Shown here: positions 7,952-15,113 of the stretch, piece after piece | Layout: each line of letters opens with the position of its first letter | Position numbering within the stretch: position 1 is the first letter of the stretch | Assembly: GCA_022824225.1 (NCBI GenBank) | Contig: JAJEAH010000006.1 | Location: forward strand, 1-36,749 | DNA from: Chloroflexota bacterium | Lineage (GTDB): Bacteria > Chloroflexota > UBA11872 > VXOZ01 | DNA: 36,749 bases | Direction: 5' to 3' | Position numbers and translations under genes: made by a program | The notes under the pieces: model-generated | Databases searched by the model: none | The model's input: only the letters and a program-made list of their open reading frames with translations | What the model was told of the DNA's origin: nothing

Positions 7952-8974
7952 ATGATTACGCCCGTGAGCCGCGTCCGCACGTGCATCATCGGCGCAGGAT
8001 CAAGCGCCCGCAAGCACATCATTGGCTGGCAGGGCGTGCCTGATGCTCACGTTGTCGCGATTGTGGACCTGGACGAGACCCGCGCCGCCGGACTGGCTGA
8101 GGAGTTTGGCATACCCACAGTTAGCACGAGCTATACCGCTATGCTGAAGCGCGCCGACGTCAACATCGTCTCGCTCTGCACACCCACAACGTGGCACGGG
8201 CCAATCGCCTTGGCGGCTGCCAACGAACACAAGCATGTCTTTTGCGAACGCGGCATTACGCACACACTGGACGAGTGCGACACGCTCCTGACGCGTGCGC
8301 AGCGCAACCGCGTCGCCGTGGGTATGAGTTTCCCGCGCCGCTTTCAGCCCAGCTTCTTGCGCATCCGCGAGATGCTCGATGGCGACGCCCTGGGCCGGCC
8401 CGCAATCTACCGCGCCCATTGCCTCATGCCGGCGGACGACGGCTCGCCTTGCACCCGGGCGTCGAAGGGAATGCACGTCTTCCTGGACCGGTTTGCCGAT
8501 CATTACGACTCGTGGTCGTGGCTTTTCCGCAGTGAAGTCGCTCAGGTGACGGCGCGCGGCTTCCGCTGGAGCGCACCACAAGCAGACGGGCGCAAGCGGC
8601 TCGCCGCCGCTCCCGATACCGGCGTGGCGCTGATCGAGTTTGCCAGCGGCGATCTTGGCGTTATCACTACCTCCTGTGGAATGCCCCAGGACTACAAGCC
8701 ACGCGTATGTGTGGAAGATGAGCTGATCGGTCCTCTGGGAACGTTCTCGCGCATTCAGGCAAACCAGTTCATTTACCGTGACCAGCGAGGCCGGGAGAAC
8801 GAAGTCGCATTTCAGGCCCAACCCGCGTATTCCCAGGCAATACAGGAATTCGCTTCCCGCATTCGGCGCGGCGAACCGCCGCGCGTTTCCGGGGATGACG
8901 GCAGGCGCGCCTTGCGCATCGGCCTGGCGATCTGCGAATCCATGGAGACCGGCGCGACGGTGGCATTGCGCTAG
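7952..8974 (+). CDS. Gfo/Idh/MocA family protein with altered EKP motif
   Basis: A 340-residue Rossmann-fold oxidoreductase-like protein. The dinucleotide site is CIIGAGSSARKH (residues 11-22), followed by VAIVDLDE and VSLCTPTTWHGPIALAAA. Where the family has EKP with the catalytic lysine, this protein reads CERGITHTLDECD (Glu99-Arg100-Gly101), so Lys is replaced by Arg and Pro by Gly. The C-terminal domain is otherwise normal: SFPRRFQPSFLRIREML, GRPAIYRAHC, HVFLDRFADHYDSWSWLF. It may still bind NAD(P) but work differently, or be a non-catalytic relative. It starts at ATG 7952, divergent from the M55 operon. Family confident, activity uncertain. Confidence 0.88.
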   Translation: MITPVSRVRTCIIGAGSSARKHIIGWQGVPDAHVVAIVDLDETRAAGLAEEFGIPTVSTSYTAMLKRADVNIVSLCTPTTWHGPIALAAANEHKHVFCERGITHTLDECDTLLTRAQRNRVAVGMSFPRRFQPSFLRIREMLDGDALGRPAIYRAHCLMPADDGSPCTRASKGMHVFLDRFADHYDSWSWLFRSEVAQVTARGFRWSAPQADGRKRLAAAPDTGVALIEFASGDLGVITTSCGMPQDYKPRVCVEDELIGPLGTFSRIQANQFIYRDQRGRENEVAFQAQPAYSQAIQEFASRIRRGEPPRVSGDDGRRALRIGLAICESMETGATVALR

Positions 8975-9111
8975 TGGCAGCGGAACAAACCTCGGCCAGC
9001 GATTGTTTGCGCGGTCGCCGCGCGGCCAAGGGAGATGGGGACCGGGCGCGACCGTCAAATCAGTTTGAATCGCATGAGCGCCGACAGGGACCGCGCTTCA
9101 CATGTCTTACT

Positions 9112-9210
9112 CCCGTCCATGGCCGGACGGGCCCGCAGACAACGGAAAAGGCGCATATCTCGCAACGCCAGTGCGTGTGCGCATAAGCGGCGCACACCCG
9201 GCTAAACCGG
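9112..9210 (+). promoter_or_regulatory. Hairpin-rich leader of the acetyltransferase gene
   Basis: Three perfect inverted repeats follow one another upstream of the start at 9238: CCCGTCC/GGACGGG at 9112-9118 and 9125-9131; GTGTGCGC/GCGCACAC at 9175-9182 and 9190-9197; CCGG/CCGG at 9198-9201 and 9207-9210. AGGGA at about 9225 is the likely ribosome site. The arrangement could be a structured leader, but no known riboswitch consensus is recognised and the promoter is not defined. Confidence 0.35.
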
Positions 9211-9237
9211 AGCAATGGAGAACAGGGACTGTTACTT

Positions 9238-10023
9238 ATGTCAACAGAAGAGCCTCGACCCCACATTACGAACGACGTGCTCGTCGAAGGCCTGCGCGAA
9301 CTTGGCCTTGCCGACGGTGATGTCGTCATCGTGCATTCATCTCTTTCTCGCTTTGGGTACGTGGAAGGCGGCGCGGACACGGTCGTGGACGCGCTGCTGG
9401 CGGCGGTGGGTCCTGGAGGGACGGTGGCCGTTCCTACTAGTCCGGTCACGTGGCGCGGGGGTTCGCACTTGGAGTACATCAAGGACAATCCCATCCTGGA
9501 TCTGCGTGTGACGCCCTCGAAACTTGGCGCCATCACCGAAGCGCTGCGGCGCAGGCCCGAGGCGCGCCCATCGCTATCCGCCTGCCACACCCTCCATGCC
9601 ATAGGCGCGCGCCGGGACTGGTTGCTCACCGGCGCAGAGACCGCGGTCTATCCCACCGGTCCCGGCACTCCGTGGCATAGGAACTGCACCGGCGGCGGCA
9701 AAGTGCTCTTGCTGGGCGTCGGCCAGCACAACAACACCACCATCCACACCATCGAAGAAACGGGCGGCGCGCCGATTCTCAGCAAGGAGGTCTACTATCC
9801 CATGGTGATCGACCTCCAGGGCCGTATCGTCACGGTACCCACGCGCGCCCATCTGCCAAATCATCCTCGCGCATTCGAGAAGATGGATGCGGTCTGCCTG
9901 GAGCACGGCATCATGCGCGTGGGCGCCATCGGCAACGCCACTCTTCGTCTGATCGAAGCCAAGCCGTTTCTGGAGATAGGCGTCGAGATTGTCAAGAAGG
10001 ACCCGCTCTTTCTGCTGGCCTGA
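9238..10023 (+). CDS. AAC(3)-family acyl-CoA N-acetyltransferase
   Basis: A 261-residue member of the Antibiotic_NAT fold (aminoglycoside 3-N-acetyltransferase-like), which transfers acetyl from acetyl-CoA to amino groups. Visible marks are VVIVHSSLSRFGYVEGGADTVVDAL (residues 29-53), GTVAVPT, SKLGAITEALRRRPEARPSLS, a YPTGPGTPWHRNC loop and KVLLLGVGQHNNTTIHTIE (154-173) with the conserved His170 and Glu173. Many environmental members are not resistance enzymes and their natural substrates are unknown, so a resistance role should not be assumed. The ATG at 9238 has AGGGA about 8 bases upstream. It is followed by fur with 158 bases between. Confidence 0.9.
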   Translation: MSTEEPRPHITNDVLVEGLRELGLADGDVVIVHSSLSRFGYVEGGADTVVDALLAAVGPGGTVAVPTSPVTWRGGSHLEYIKDNPILDLRVTPSKLGAITEALRRRPEARPSLSACHTLHAIGARRDWLLTGAETAVYPTGPGTPWHRNCTGGGKVLLLGVGQHNNTTIHTIEETGGAPILSKEVYYPMVIDLQGRIVTVPTRAHLPNHPRAFEKMDAVCLEHGIMRVGAIGNATLRLIEAKPFLEIGVEIVKKDPLFLLA

Positions 10024-10126
10024 CCGCCTGCCGGTACTCGTGCGCAGCCAACCGGCGCCTGAATTGCGGGGCGCTGTGTAGCCAGTTGCTCAATTCCCAC
10101 TCACGGCGACCTCCCCTCGTGGCATA

Positions 10127-10135
10127 TGCTATGAT
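10127..10135 (+). promoter_or_regulatory. Extended -10 promoter element of fur
   Basis: TGC-TATGAT is a good extended -10 (TGn plus hexamer) lying 47 bases upstream of the fur ATG. No convincing -35 is seen, as is common for extended -10 promoters. The same TGCTATGAT occurs at 25355-25363. Confidence 0.5.
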
Positions 10136-10181
10136 TAAATGGCTAGTGATTGGGTAGGAATTAGCTGTTGCGTTGTGTTGC

Positions 10182-10679
10182 ATGACTGAACCCAATAGAC
10201 CACGCGCCCCGAAAGGAAAGTCCACGTTGGCTGCCGCGCGCTCACAACTTGCCACGCCGAATGCCAAGCGTCTTCTGCGGTCGTCAGGCCGCCGCTTTAC
10301 GCGCCAGCGCGAGGCGATTTTGAAGATCATCCGTGAGCAGCCCGGTCATTTGGGCGCGGACGAGGTCTTTCAAATTGCGCGCCAGCGGGGTCACCGCGTG
10401 AGCCTTTCAACGGTCTACCGCACACTCGAACTCCTGCGCGAACAAGGCTTGGTGGAAGCGGCCAACCTCCAGCAAGACCACCGCCACTTCAAGGCCGCCG
10501 GCGATGGCGAGCACCACCACCTCGTCTGCACGTCGTGCGAAAAAGTGATTGAATTCAGCAGCCCGCACATCGAGCGTCTCAAACAGTCGCTCGAGGAAGA
10601 CCACAACTTCACAATCAGCAACTTGGAGCTTGAAGTCGGCGGGGTCTGCACCAAGTGCGCCAACGCCGCGAGCGGCTGA
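10182..10679 (+). CDS. Fur-family metal-responsive transcriptional repressor
   Basis: A 165-residue Fur/Zur/PerR-type regulator. A basic 30-residue extension precedes the winged helix: FTRQREAILKII (39-50), HLGADEVFQIA (56-66), and recognition helix VSLSTVYRTLELLREQGLV (73-91). The dimer domain keeps the metal sites: DHRHFK (His100, His102), EHHHLVCTSC (His111-113, Cys116, Cys119) and CTKC (Cys156, Cys159), so the structural Cys4 zinc site is complete. The sequence does not decide between Fe, Zn or peroxide sensing. An in-frame TTG three codons upstream exists, but ATG 10182 is preferred. No strong Shine-Dalgarno is seen, and an extended -10 lies 47 bases upstream. Confidence 0.92.
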   Translation: MTEPNRPRAPKGKSTLAAARSQLATPNAKRLLRSSGRRFTRQREAILKIIREQPGHLGADEVFQIARQRGHRVSLSTVYRTLELLREQGLVEAANLQQDHRHFKAAGDGEHHHLVCTSCEKVIEFSSPHIERLKQSLEEDHNFTISNLELEVGGVCTKCANAASG

Positions 10680-10687
10680 TGGATCCT

Positions 10688-10707
10688 GGCGCGCGGGCCC
10701 GCGCGCC
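10688..10707 (+). terminator. Perfect 20-bp GC palindrome just after fur
   Basis: GGCGCGCGGG is followed immediately by its reverse complement, starting 8 bases after the fur stop. As RNA it would form an 8-bp all-GC stem with a GGCC loop. There is no T-tract, so it is a candidate transcript-end hairpin rather than a textbook terminator. Confidence 0.45.
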
Positions 10708-10843
10708 CACTCCTCGCCAGCGCATACCCTCTGTGGGACGCCCCACGCTCATTTGCGCCTACCAGTGTTTACTATTCCCACCTCCGGCACTTCTCAGCCC
10801 CATGAGGGCCAGGCAACCGCACCCGGCTCTTGCCCCGCCGTAA

Positions 10844-11074
10844 GAGCCTGTTTACGATCGTTTTTTGCACGACCAACGTTCGCCCCCGAATCCAGTACGG
10901 AGCAGGCTCTGAGCACTTCGACAAGCTCAGTACAGGCTTGTCGAAGGGTGAGTAGAACCGCCGCAAGTCGGCAGATAGCCGTCGATGATTCGACAAGGGC
11001 TTCGCGCAGCCCTCAGCGCGAACGGCATTCATCAGCCTTGTAGACCCCCTCTAAAGATGATCGCAAACAGGCTC
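10844..11074. mobile_element. MITE-like element with 16-bp terminal inverted repeats
   Basis: The left end GAGCCTGTTTACGATC (10844-10859) and the reverse complement of the right end (11059-11074) agree at 15 of 16 positions. The 231-base interior encodes no protein and contains the palindromic repeat at 10916-10946 and a further partial repeat near 10990-11025. GAGCCTGTT-type ends resemble those of IS5-like elements. Target duplications are not clear (TAA on the left, AAA on the right). It sits between the convergent fur and gatD genes. Confidence 0.5.
10916..10946. repeat. Palindromic dispersed repeat unit
   Basis: CTTCGACAAGC (10916-10926) and GCTTGTCGAAG (10936-10946) form a perfect 11-bp inverted repeat with a 9-base spacer containing CTCAG-related sequence. 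It belongs to the same theme as the repeats at 4-77. Confidence 0.7.
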
Positions 11075-11086
11075 AAAGCCATCCGG

Positions 11087-11815
11087 CTAGCCTCCGGCCA
11101 CTTCCAGGCAGCGCTGGTGGGCCGCGTTCTCCAAGGCGTCATCTAGCGGCGGCAGCGTCGTGACGCCATAGCGGCGCTCCAGCGCGCGTCCCAACAGGTG
11201 GTCCGCGAAGGCGGGGTTCTTCGGCAAGAGCGAACCGTGTAGGTAGGTGCCATAGACGTTCAGCCGCTGCGCGCCTTCCGTGCCGTCTTCGCCATTGTTG
11301 CCAAAGCCGCTGACTACCCGTGCCAGCGCGGACGCGGGATCGCGCAGGTAGGTGCGTCCACCGTGATTTTCAAAGCCTACCAGCTTCTGACCCCGCCATT
11401 CGGTGATGACATTGCCGATGCACCGGGGCCGGTCGGCGCCGGGGTGGACGGTGTACGCGGGCAGCGCCTCGATGCCGCGCAGCTCAGCGCCCGTGTGGTC
11501 GCGGTAGAATTCCCCAAAGAGCTGATACCCGCCGCAGACCGCCAGCACGACGAGTCCATCCTCAATTGCGCTCCGCAATACCGCGTGCTTAGACTCAAAC
11601 AAGTCCTGTGAGGCCAGCAACTGCTCACGGTCTTGTCCGCCGCCAATGAGGAGGAGGTCGAGATCCCCGGCATCCGCCAGGGGGCCAGGATGGATGCCCC
11701 GCACTACCACGTCGATGCCGCGCCAGCGGCAGCGTCGTTCCAGGCAGATTACGTTGCCGCGATCGGCGTACATATTCATGAGTCGTGGATAGAGGTGTCC
11801 GATCACGAGTTTCAT
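11087..11815 (-). CDS. gatD: Lipid II isoglutaminyl synthase, glutamine amidotransferase subunit GatD
   Basis: A 242-residue class-I glutamine amidotransferase of the CobB/CobQ-like group. The nucleophile lies in LAVCGGYQLFGEFY (Cys94, the same number as in Staphylococcus aureus GatD), with the partner His193 in VYGTYLHGSLLPKNP. GatD releases ammonia from glutamine and passes it to MurT, which amidates the alpha-carboxyl of D-Glu in lipid II. Its start overlaps the stop of murT by 4 bases (ATGA), as expected for a stoichiometric complex. The C-terminus (LERRYG...ALENAAHQ) is normal, so the gene is complete. Confidence 0.95.
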   Translation of the reverse strand: MKLVIGHLYPRLMNMYADRGNVICLERRCRWRGIDVVVRGIHPGPLADAGDLDLLLIGGGQDREQLLASQDLFESKHAVLRSAIEDGLVVLAVCGGYQLFGEFYRDHTGAELRGIEALPAYTVHPGADRPRCIGNVITEWRGQKLVGFENHGGRTYLRDPASALARVVSGFGNNGEDGTEGAQRLNVYGTYLHGSLLPKNPAFADHLLGRALERRYGVTTLPPLDDALENAAHQRCLEVAGG

Positions 11816-13227
11816 GGTTCCGCCTCCCAGAATCGGCGTACGAGTCCCCGCTCAGCCCAAACGCTCCGCAACGCCAGCATTCCCGTGTAGGTTGCCAGCA
11901 CGAAGAGCGTGCCGCCGGGCGCTACGCGGGCCAGGGCTTCATCGAAGGCCTGGGCGATGGGCCGCGTAACGGTCACTTCCGCCGCGCCGGTGTACTTCAG
12001 GCGCACGGCCATGTCCTCCGCCCGGCGGCCGCCGGCGGTGAAGGTAGCGTCCGCCAGTTCTTCGAAGTCCACGTCCCATATCCAGGACACATCGTGTCCG
12101 TCCGCGGCCCTATCCTGAAGAATGGCCAGGATGTGCAGCGGACCCTCTTCTGCCACAAGCAGCCGCAAGACCTGGTTCGCGCCAACTGGATTCTTGATGA
12201 GAAGCAGCCACGCGGTGCGCCCTGATACCGCGACCGCTTCGGCGCGGCCAAAGGCGGGCGCGGTGTGTGCCAAGCCTTGGCGGATTGCCTCCGGTTTCAC
12301 CCCTACGTACCACGCCGCGCCGGCCGCTGCCAGCGCATTGTACACATTGTAGAGGCCCGGCACGCCTAGCGTGGCCTGCACGGTCGCTTCCGGGAAGGCC
12401 AGGGTTACGTCCGCGCCGGCCAAGCCGTGCAAGTCTACCTCAGTGGCGCGCACCGCACGCTCCGGGCGGCGCCAACCGCAGGCGTTGCACGTATAAGAGC
12501 CAAGGTGTCCGTAGTAGGCCGCGTTGTAATCCAAGGGCTGCGCGTCGCGCGGGCAGTAGTGGGAATCAGCCGCAAGTTCCACGCCCTCTCGCGCCAAACG
12601 CAGGTCGTCGAGCCCAAAGTAGTGCACCGGGCCGGCCGATTCTTCACCCAGGCTGGCCACCAGGGGATCGTCACCATTGAGGAGCAACGCCGTGGACTCC
12701 GTCAAGCGCGCAAATGCCGTCCGCAGGCCGGCGGCAATCGTCTGAACTTCGCCGTAGCGGTCGAGTTGGTCGCGAAAGAGATTGGTCACCACCACGCAGC
12801 GGGGCCGATGCTGCCGGAGCGCGTGCACGATCGCCGCTTCGTCCAGTTCGAGCACCGCCATACAGGTTGGCGCCAGCCGCAGCCTGCCGTGCCAGGCCGA
12901 ATGCTCGAGCAGCATGCTCAGCACGCCGCGCGTGAGATTCGAGCCGGTGGCATTGTGCAAGACCGGCTGCCCCGCCGCGTTCAGGATGTCGCGCAGCAGC
13001 GCCGCCGTGGTGGTCTTGCCGTTGGTGCCGGTGATGAATATGGCGCCCGCGGGCACCTGGTCAAGCAGGAATCCCAAGAGTGTGGGAGCGACGGACTCCG
13101 CTATCAGCCCCGGCAGCGCCGTGCCGCCGCCGCGCCGCAAACGGCGTGAGACCGCTCCCGCCGCGCGGGCAGCGAGAATCGCCAGGACCCTGCGTAGCGC
13201 GGAAAAAGAAAAGAGCGTATCCACCAC
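11812..13227 (-). CDS. murT: Lipid II isoglutaminyl synthase, Mur-ligase subunit MurT
   Basis: A 471-residue Mur-ligase relative. The ATP-binding loop is ITGTNGKTTTAALLRD (residues 65-80), then HNATGSNLTRGV (91-102) and VVVTNLFRDQLDRYGE (146-160). A zinc-ribbon insertion follows, and the C-terminal DUF1727 domain carries DGHDVSWIWDVDFEEL, whose Asp supports the GatD active site in known complexes. In well-known MurT proteins the ribbon has four Cys; here it shows Cys225, Cys247 and Cys250, and the fourth position is Asp228 (CPRD). The start is a GTG with GAGAAG upstream; the second codon is also GTG and cannot be excluded. It is followed by overlapping gatD and preceded by the c-di-AMP receptor gene 269 bases away. 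Confidence 0.95.
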   Translation of the reverse strand: MVDTLFSFSALRRVLAILAARAAGAVSRRLRRGGGTALPGLIAESVAPTLLGFLLDQVPAGAIFITGTNGKTTTAALLRDILNAAGQPVLHNATGSNLTRGVLSMLLEHSAWHGRLRLAPTCMAVLELDEAAIVHALRQHRPRCVVVTNLFRDQLDRYGEVQTIAAGLRTAFARLTESTALLLNGDDPLVASLGEESAGPVHYFGLDDLRLAREGVELAADSHYCPRDAQPLDYNAAYYGHLGSYTCNACGWRRPERAVRATEVDLHGLAGADVTLAFPEATVQATLGVPGLYNVYNALAAAGAAWYVGVKPEAIRQGLAHTAPAFGRAEAVAVSGRTAWLLLIKNPVGANQVLRLLVAEEGPLHILAILQDRAADGHDVSWIWDVDFEELADATFTAGGRRAEDMAVRLKYTGAAEVTVTRPIAQAFDEALARVAPGGTLFVLATYTGMLALRSVWAERGLVRRFWEAEP

Positions 13228-13330
13228 GTCCGCTTCTCATCGCACTTGACCCAACACCAAGGGCTAGTTCAGAAAGGAATAAGAGGGGCTGATCGAGAAA
13301 AGCACACGCGCAACCATGCCCACGCCCGCA

Positions 13331-13410
13331 TTGTGAACATACCGGCAAACGCACACACCTGCGAACGCACTTGCTTGCGGTAGCGCTTGCCGGCGAACAC
13401 CCGTTCACAA
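13331..13410 (-). repeat. Nested long inverted repeat upstream of murT
   Basis: An outer pair TTGTGAAC (13331-13338) and GTTCACAA (13403-13410) encloses an inner pair CCGGCAAACGC (13342-13352) and GCGCTTGCCGG (13383-13393; one mismatch). The loop contains short direct repeats of the form GCGAACGCAC. The element would fold in the transcript between the c-di-AMP receptor gene and murT. No T-tract follows, so an attenuator or processing site is only a possibility. Confidence 0.45.
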
Positions 13411-13496
13411 GCGCACCCATACCAAGCCAAGGAAGTTGCCGTGGGCCGCGCATGTGTCGTTTGCGCGGGCGGATCAAGGCGATATGGTTGCCCGGA

Positions 13497-13838
13497 TCAG
13501 AAGCGTTCGAACCGCTCGACGTCGAGCACGAATATGACCGCGCCGCCCACCTGCACTTCCACCGGATAGGGCATATAGAACTCGCCCGGTTCCATGGCTG
13601 GCGGCATGGGATTGATGTACTGCATGCGGGTCGTGCAATTGCGGCGTACGATGACCAGGACGTCGCTGACCCGTTCTTCCTCCACGCCAACTAGGACGGT
13701 GGCATTGCCCCGCCGCAAGAAGCCGCCGGCCGTATTGATGCGAGTCGCGCCGAAACCTTCCTGCACCAAGCTATCGATAAGATTCCCCGCATCCTCATCT
13801 TGCACGATCGCGACAACAAGCTTCATGCTATCGTCCAT
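13497..13838 (-). CDS. darA: Cyclic-di-AMP receptor, PII-like (DarA/PstA family)
   Basis: A 113-residue PII-like trimeric signalling protein that binds cyclic-di-AMP. The sequence follows the family closely: MKLVVAIVQDEDAGNLIDSL, then GFGATRINTAGGFLRRGNATVLVGVEEERV with the nucleotide-binding GGFLRxGN loop, and MPYPVEVQVGGAVIFVLDVERFERF at the C-terminus. The ATG at 13838 is chosen because GAGGAG lies 9 bases upstream; a second Met four codons in is where many relatives begin. It lies between icd (195 bases upstream) and murT-gatD on the same strand. The target it controls is not known from sequence. Confidence 0.93.
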   Translation of the reverse strand: MDDSMKLVVAIVQDEDAGNLIDSLVQEGFGATRINTAGGFLRRGNATVLVGVEEERVSDVLVIVRRNCTTRMQYINPMPPAMEPGEFYMPYPVEVQVGGAVIFVLDVERFERF

Positions 13839-14033
13839 GCTTAAATGCTCCTCGGCAAAGGTCTACGCGCTCTCGGCAGCGGGAGATCCGTGTTGCGTGC
13901 GGCCCCGCTCTGCCGCGCCGCCGCTTACCTGCGGTCATACGTCTCGCAAAAACCAGCCGCAAACCGCCGCGTTGCACGATTCGCAATTGTGGTCCGGCCA
14001 TCGGAAGTGCGCGGCCCCGGGCGTAGATGCGCC

Positions 14034-15113
14034 CTAGCCCAAGCGTTCGATGAGCGCATCAGCCACACCGGAGGTGGTGGCCGCAGTCGGATCGTTGCGA
14101 TCGGGCTTCATGTCGTAGGTTACGTGCTTGCCCTCCGCGATAACCTCGGCCATGGCCGTCTCCATGCGGTCCGCCGCCTCGCGTTCCCCCAGATGCCGCA
14201 GCATCATGACGGCGGAGAACATCTGCGCCATAGGATTGACCTTGTTCTGGCCCGTATACTTCGGCGCGCTGCCGTGAATCGGCTCGAACAGCGCCGCCTG
14301 ATCGCCAATGTTCGCGCCCGGCGCGACGCCCAATCCGCCCACCAATCCGGCACAAAGATCGGAGAGGATATCGCCGTAGAGATTCGGCATGACCATGACG
14401 TCGAACTGCTCCGGCCGGCGCACGAGTTGCATGCAGGTAGCGTCGACGATCATGTCCCAGAACTCAATCTCGGGATAGTCCTCGGCAACTTCGCGGGCCA
14501 CCCGCAAGAAGAGGCCGTCTGAGTGCTTCTGGATATTGGCCTTATGAATGGCCGTAACGCTCTGGCGACCGTTCGCCCGGGCGTACTCGAACGCAAACTT
14601 CACGATCCGCCGCGAGCCTTCCACCGAAATCGGCTTGATGGTGATGCCGGAATCCAGCGGGATATGGCTGCCGTGATGGTCGCGAATGAAGTGGATGAGT
14701 TCGAGCGCGTTGCCGGCGCCTTCCTCGAATTCGATGCCTGCGTAGAGGTCTTCCAGGTTCTCACGCACCACCACTATGTCAATTTCATCGAAACGTGACT
14801 GGACCCCCGGATAGCTCTTGCATGGCCGCAGGTTCGCGTAGCACTTGAGTTCCTTGCGCAACGTGACGTTCAGGCTGCGGAAGCCGGTCCCAACCGGCGT
14901 AGTGATCGGCCCCTTGATTCCCACCGTATTCCGGCGTAACGACTCGACAACGGACTTTGGCAGCAGTTCGCCCGTCTCCTCGAAGACGTGCAAACCCGCT
15001 TCCTGGACGTCCCAGGAAATGCCCACGTCCAGGGCCTCGACCACGCGGCACATGGCCTCTGTGATCTCAGGCCCCACGCCGTCACCCGGAATGAGAGTAA
15101 CCGTATAACCCAC
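14034..15113 (-). CDS. icd: Isocitrate dehydrogenase (isocitrate/isopropylmalate family)
   Basis: A 359-residue beta-decarboxylating dehydrogenase that converts isocitrate to 2-oxoglutarate in the TCA cycle. The substrate motif is RSLNVTLRKELKCYANLRP (from about residue 79), with the Ser-x-Asn of isocitrate enzymes; VVVRENLEDLYAG, AIHKANI and NLYGDILSDLCAG supply the other active-site and metal residues. The coenzyme region reads HGSAPKYTGQNKVNP: Lys285, Tyr286 and Val292 match the NADP-specifying positions of Escherichia coli Icd, and VTYD supplies a Tyr near 330, but the following Arg is not at the same spacing. NADP use is therefore likely but unproven. The GTG start is preferred over the TTG one codon earlier because GGAG lies 8 bases before it. 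Confidence 0.88.
   Translation of the reverse strand: MGYTVTLIPGDGVGPEITEAMCRVVEALDVGISWDVQEAGLHVFEETGELLPKSVVESLRRNTVGIKGPITTPVGTGFRSLNVTLRKELKCYANLRPCKSYPGVQSRFDEIDIVVVRENLEDLYAGIEFEEGAGNALELIHFIRDHHGSHIPLDSGITIKPISVEGSRRIVKFAFEYARANGRQSVTAIHKANIQKHSDGLFLRVAREVAEDYPEIEFWDMIVDATCMQLVRRPEQFDVMVMPNLYGDILSDLCAGLVGGLGVAPGANIGDQAALFEPIHGSAPKYTGQNKVNPMAQMFSAVMMLRHLGEREAADRMETAMAEVIAEGKHVTYDMKPDRNDPTAATTSGVADALIERLG

Noticed and set aside
8000-9058. 352-residue minus-strand open frame opposite the second Gfo/Idh/MocA gene
   Set aside because: Antisense shadow; composition is biased and no conserved motif is seen.
11363-11890. Open frames antisense to gatD
   Set aside because: Overlap a clearly functional gatD with both active-site residues; no evidence of coding on the other strand.
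13321-13420. Possible CRISPR-like array near 13331-13410
   Set aside because: The repeats are two nested inverted pairs and short imperfect direct motifs, not regularly spaced repeats with unique spacers.
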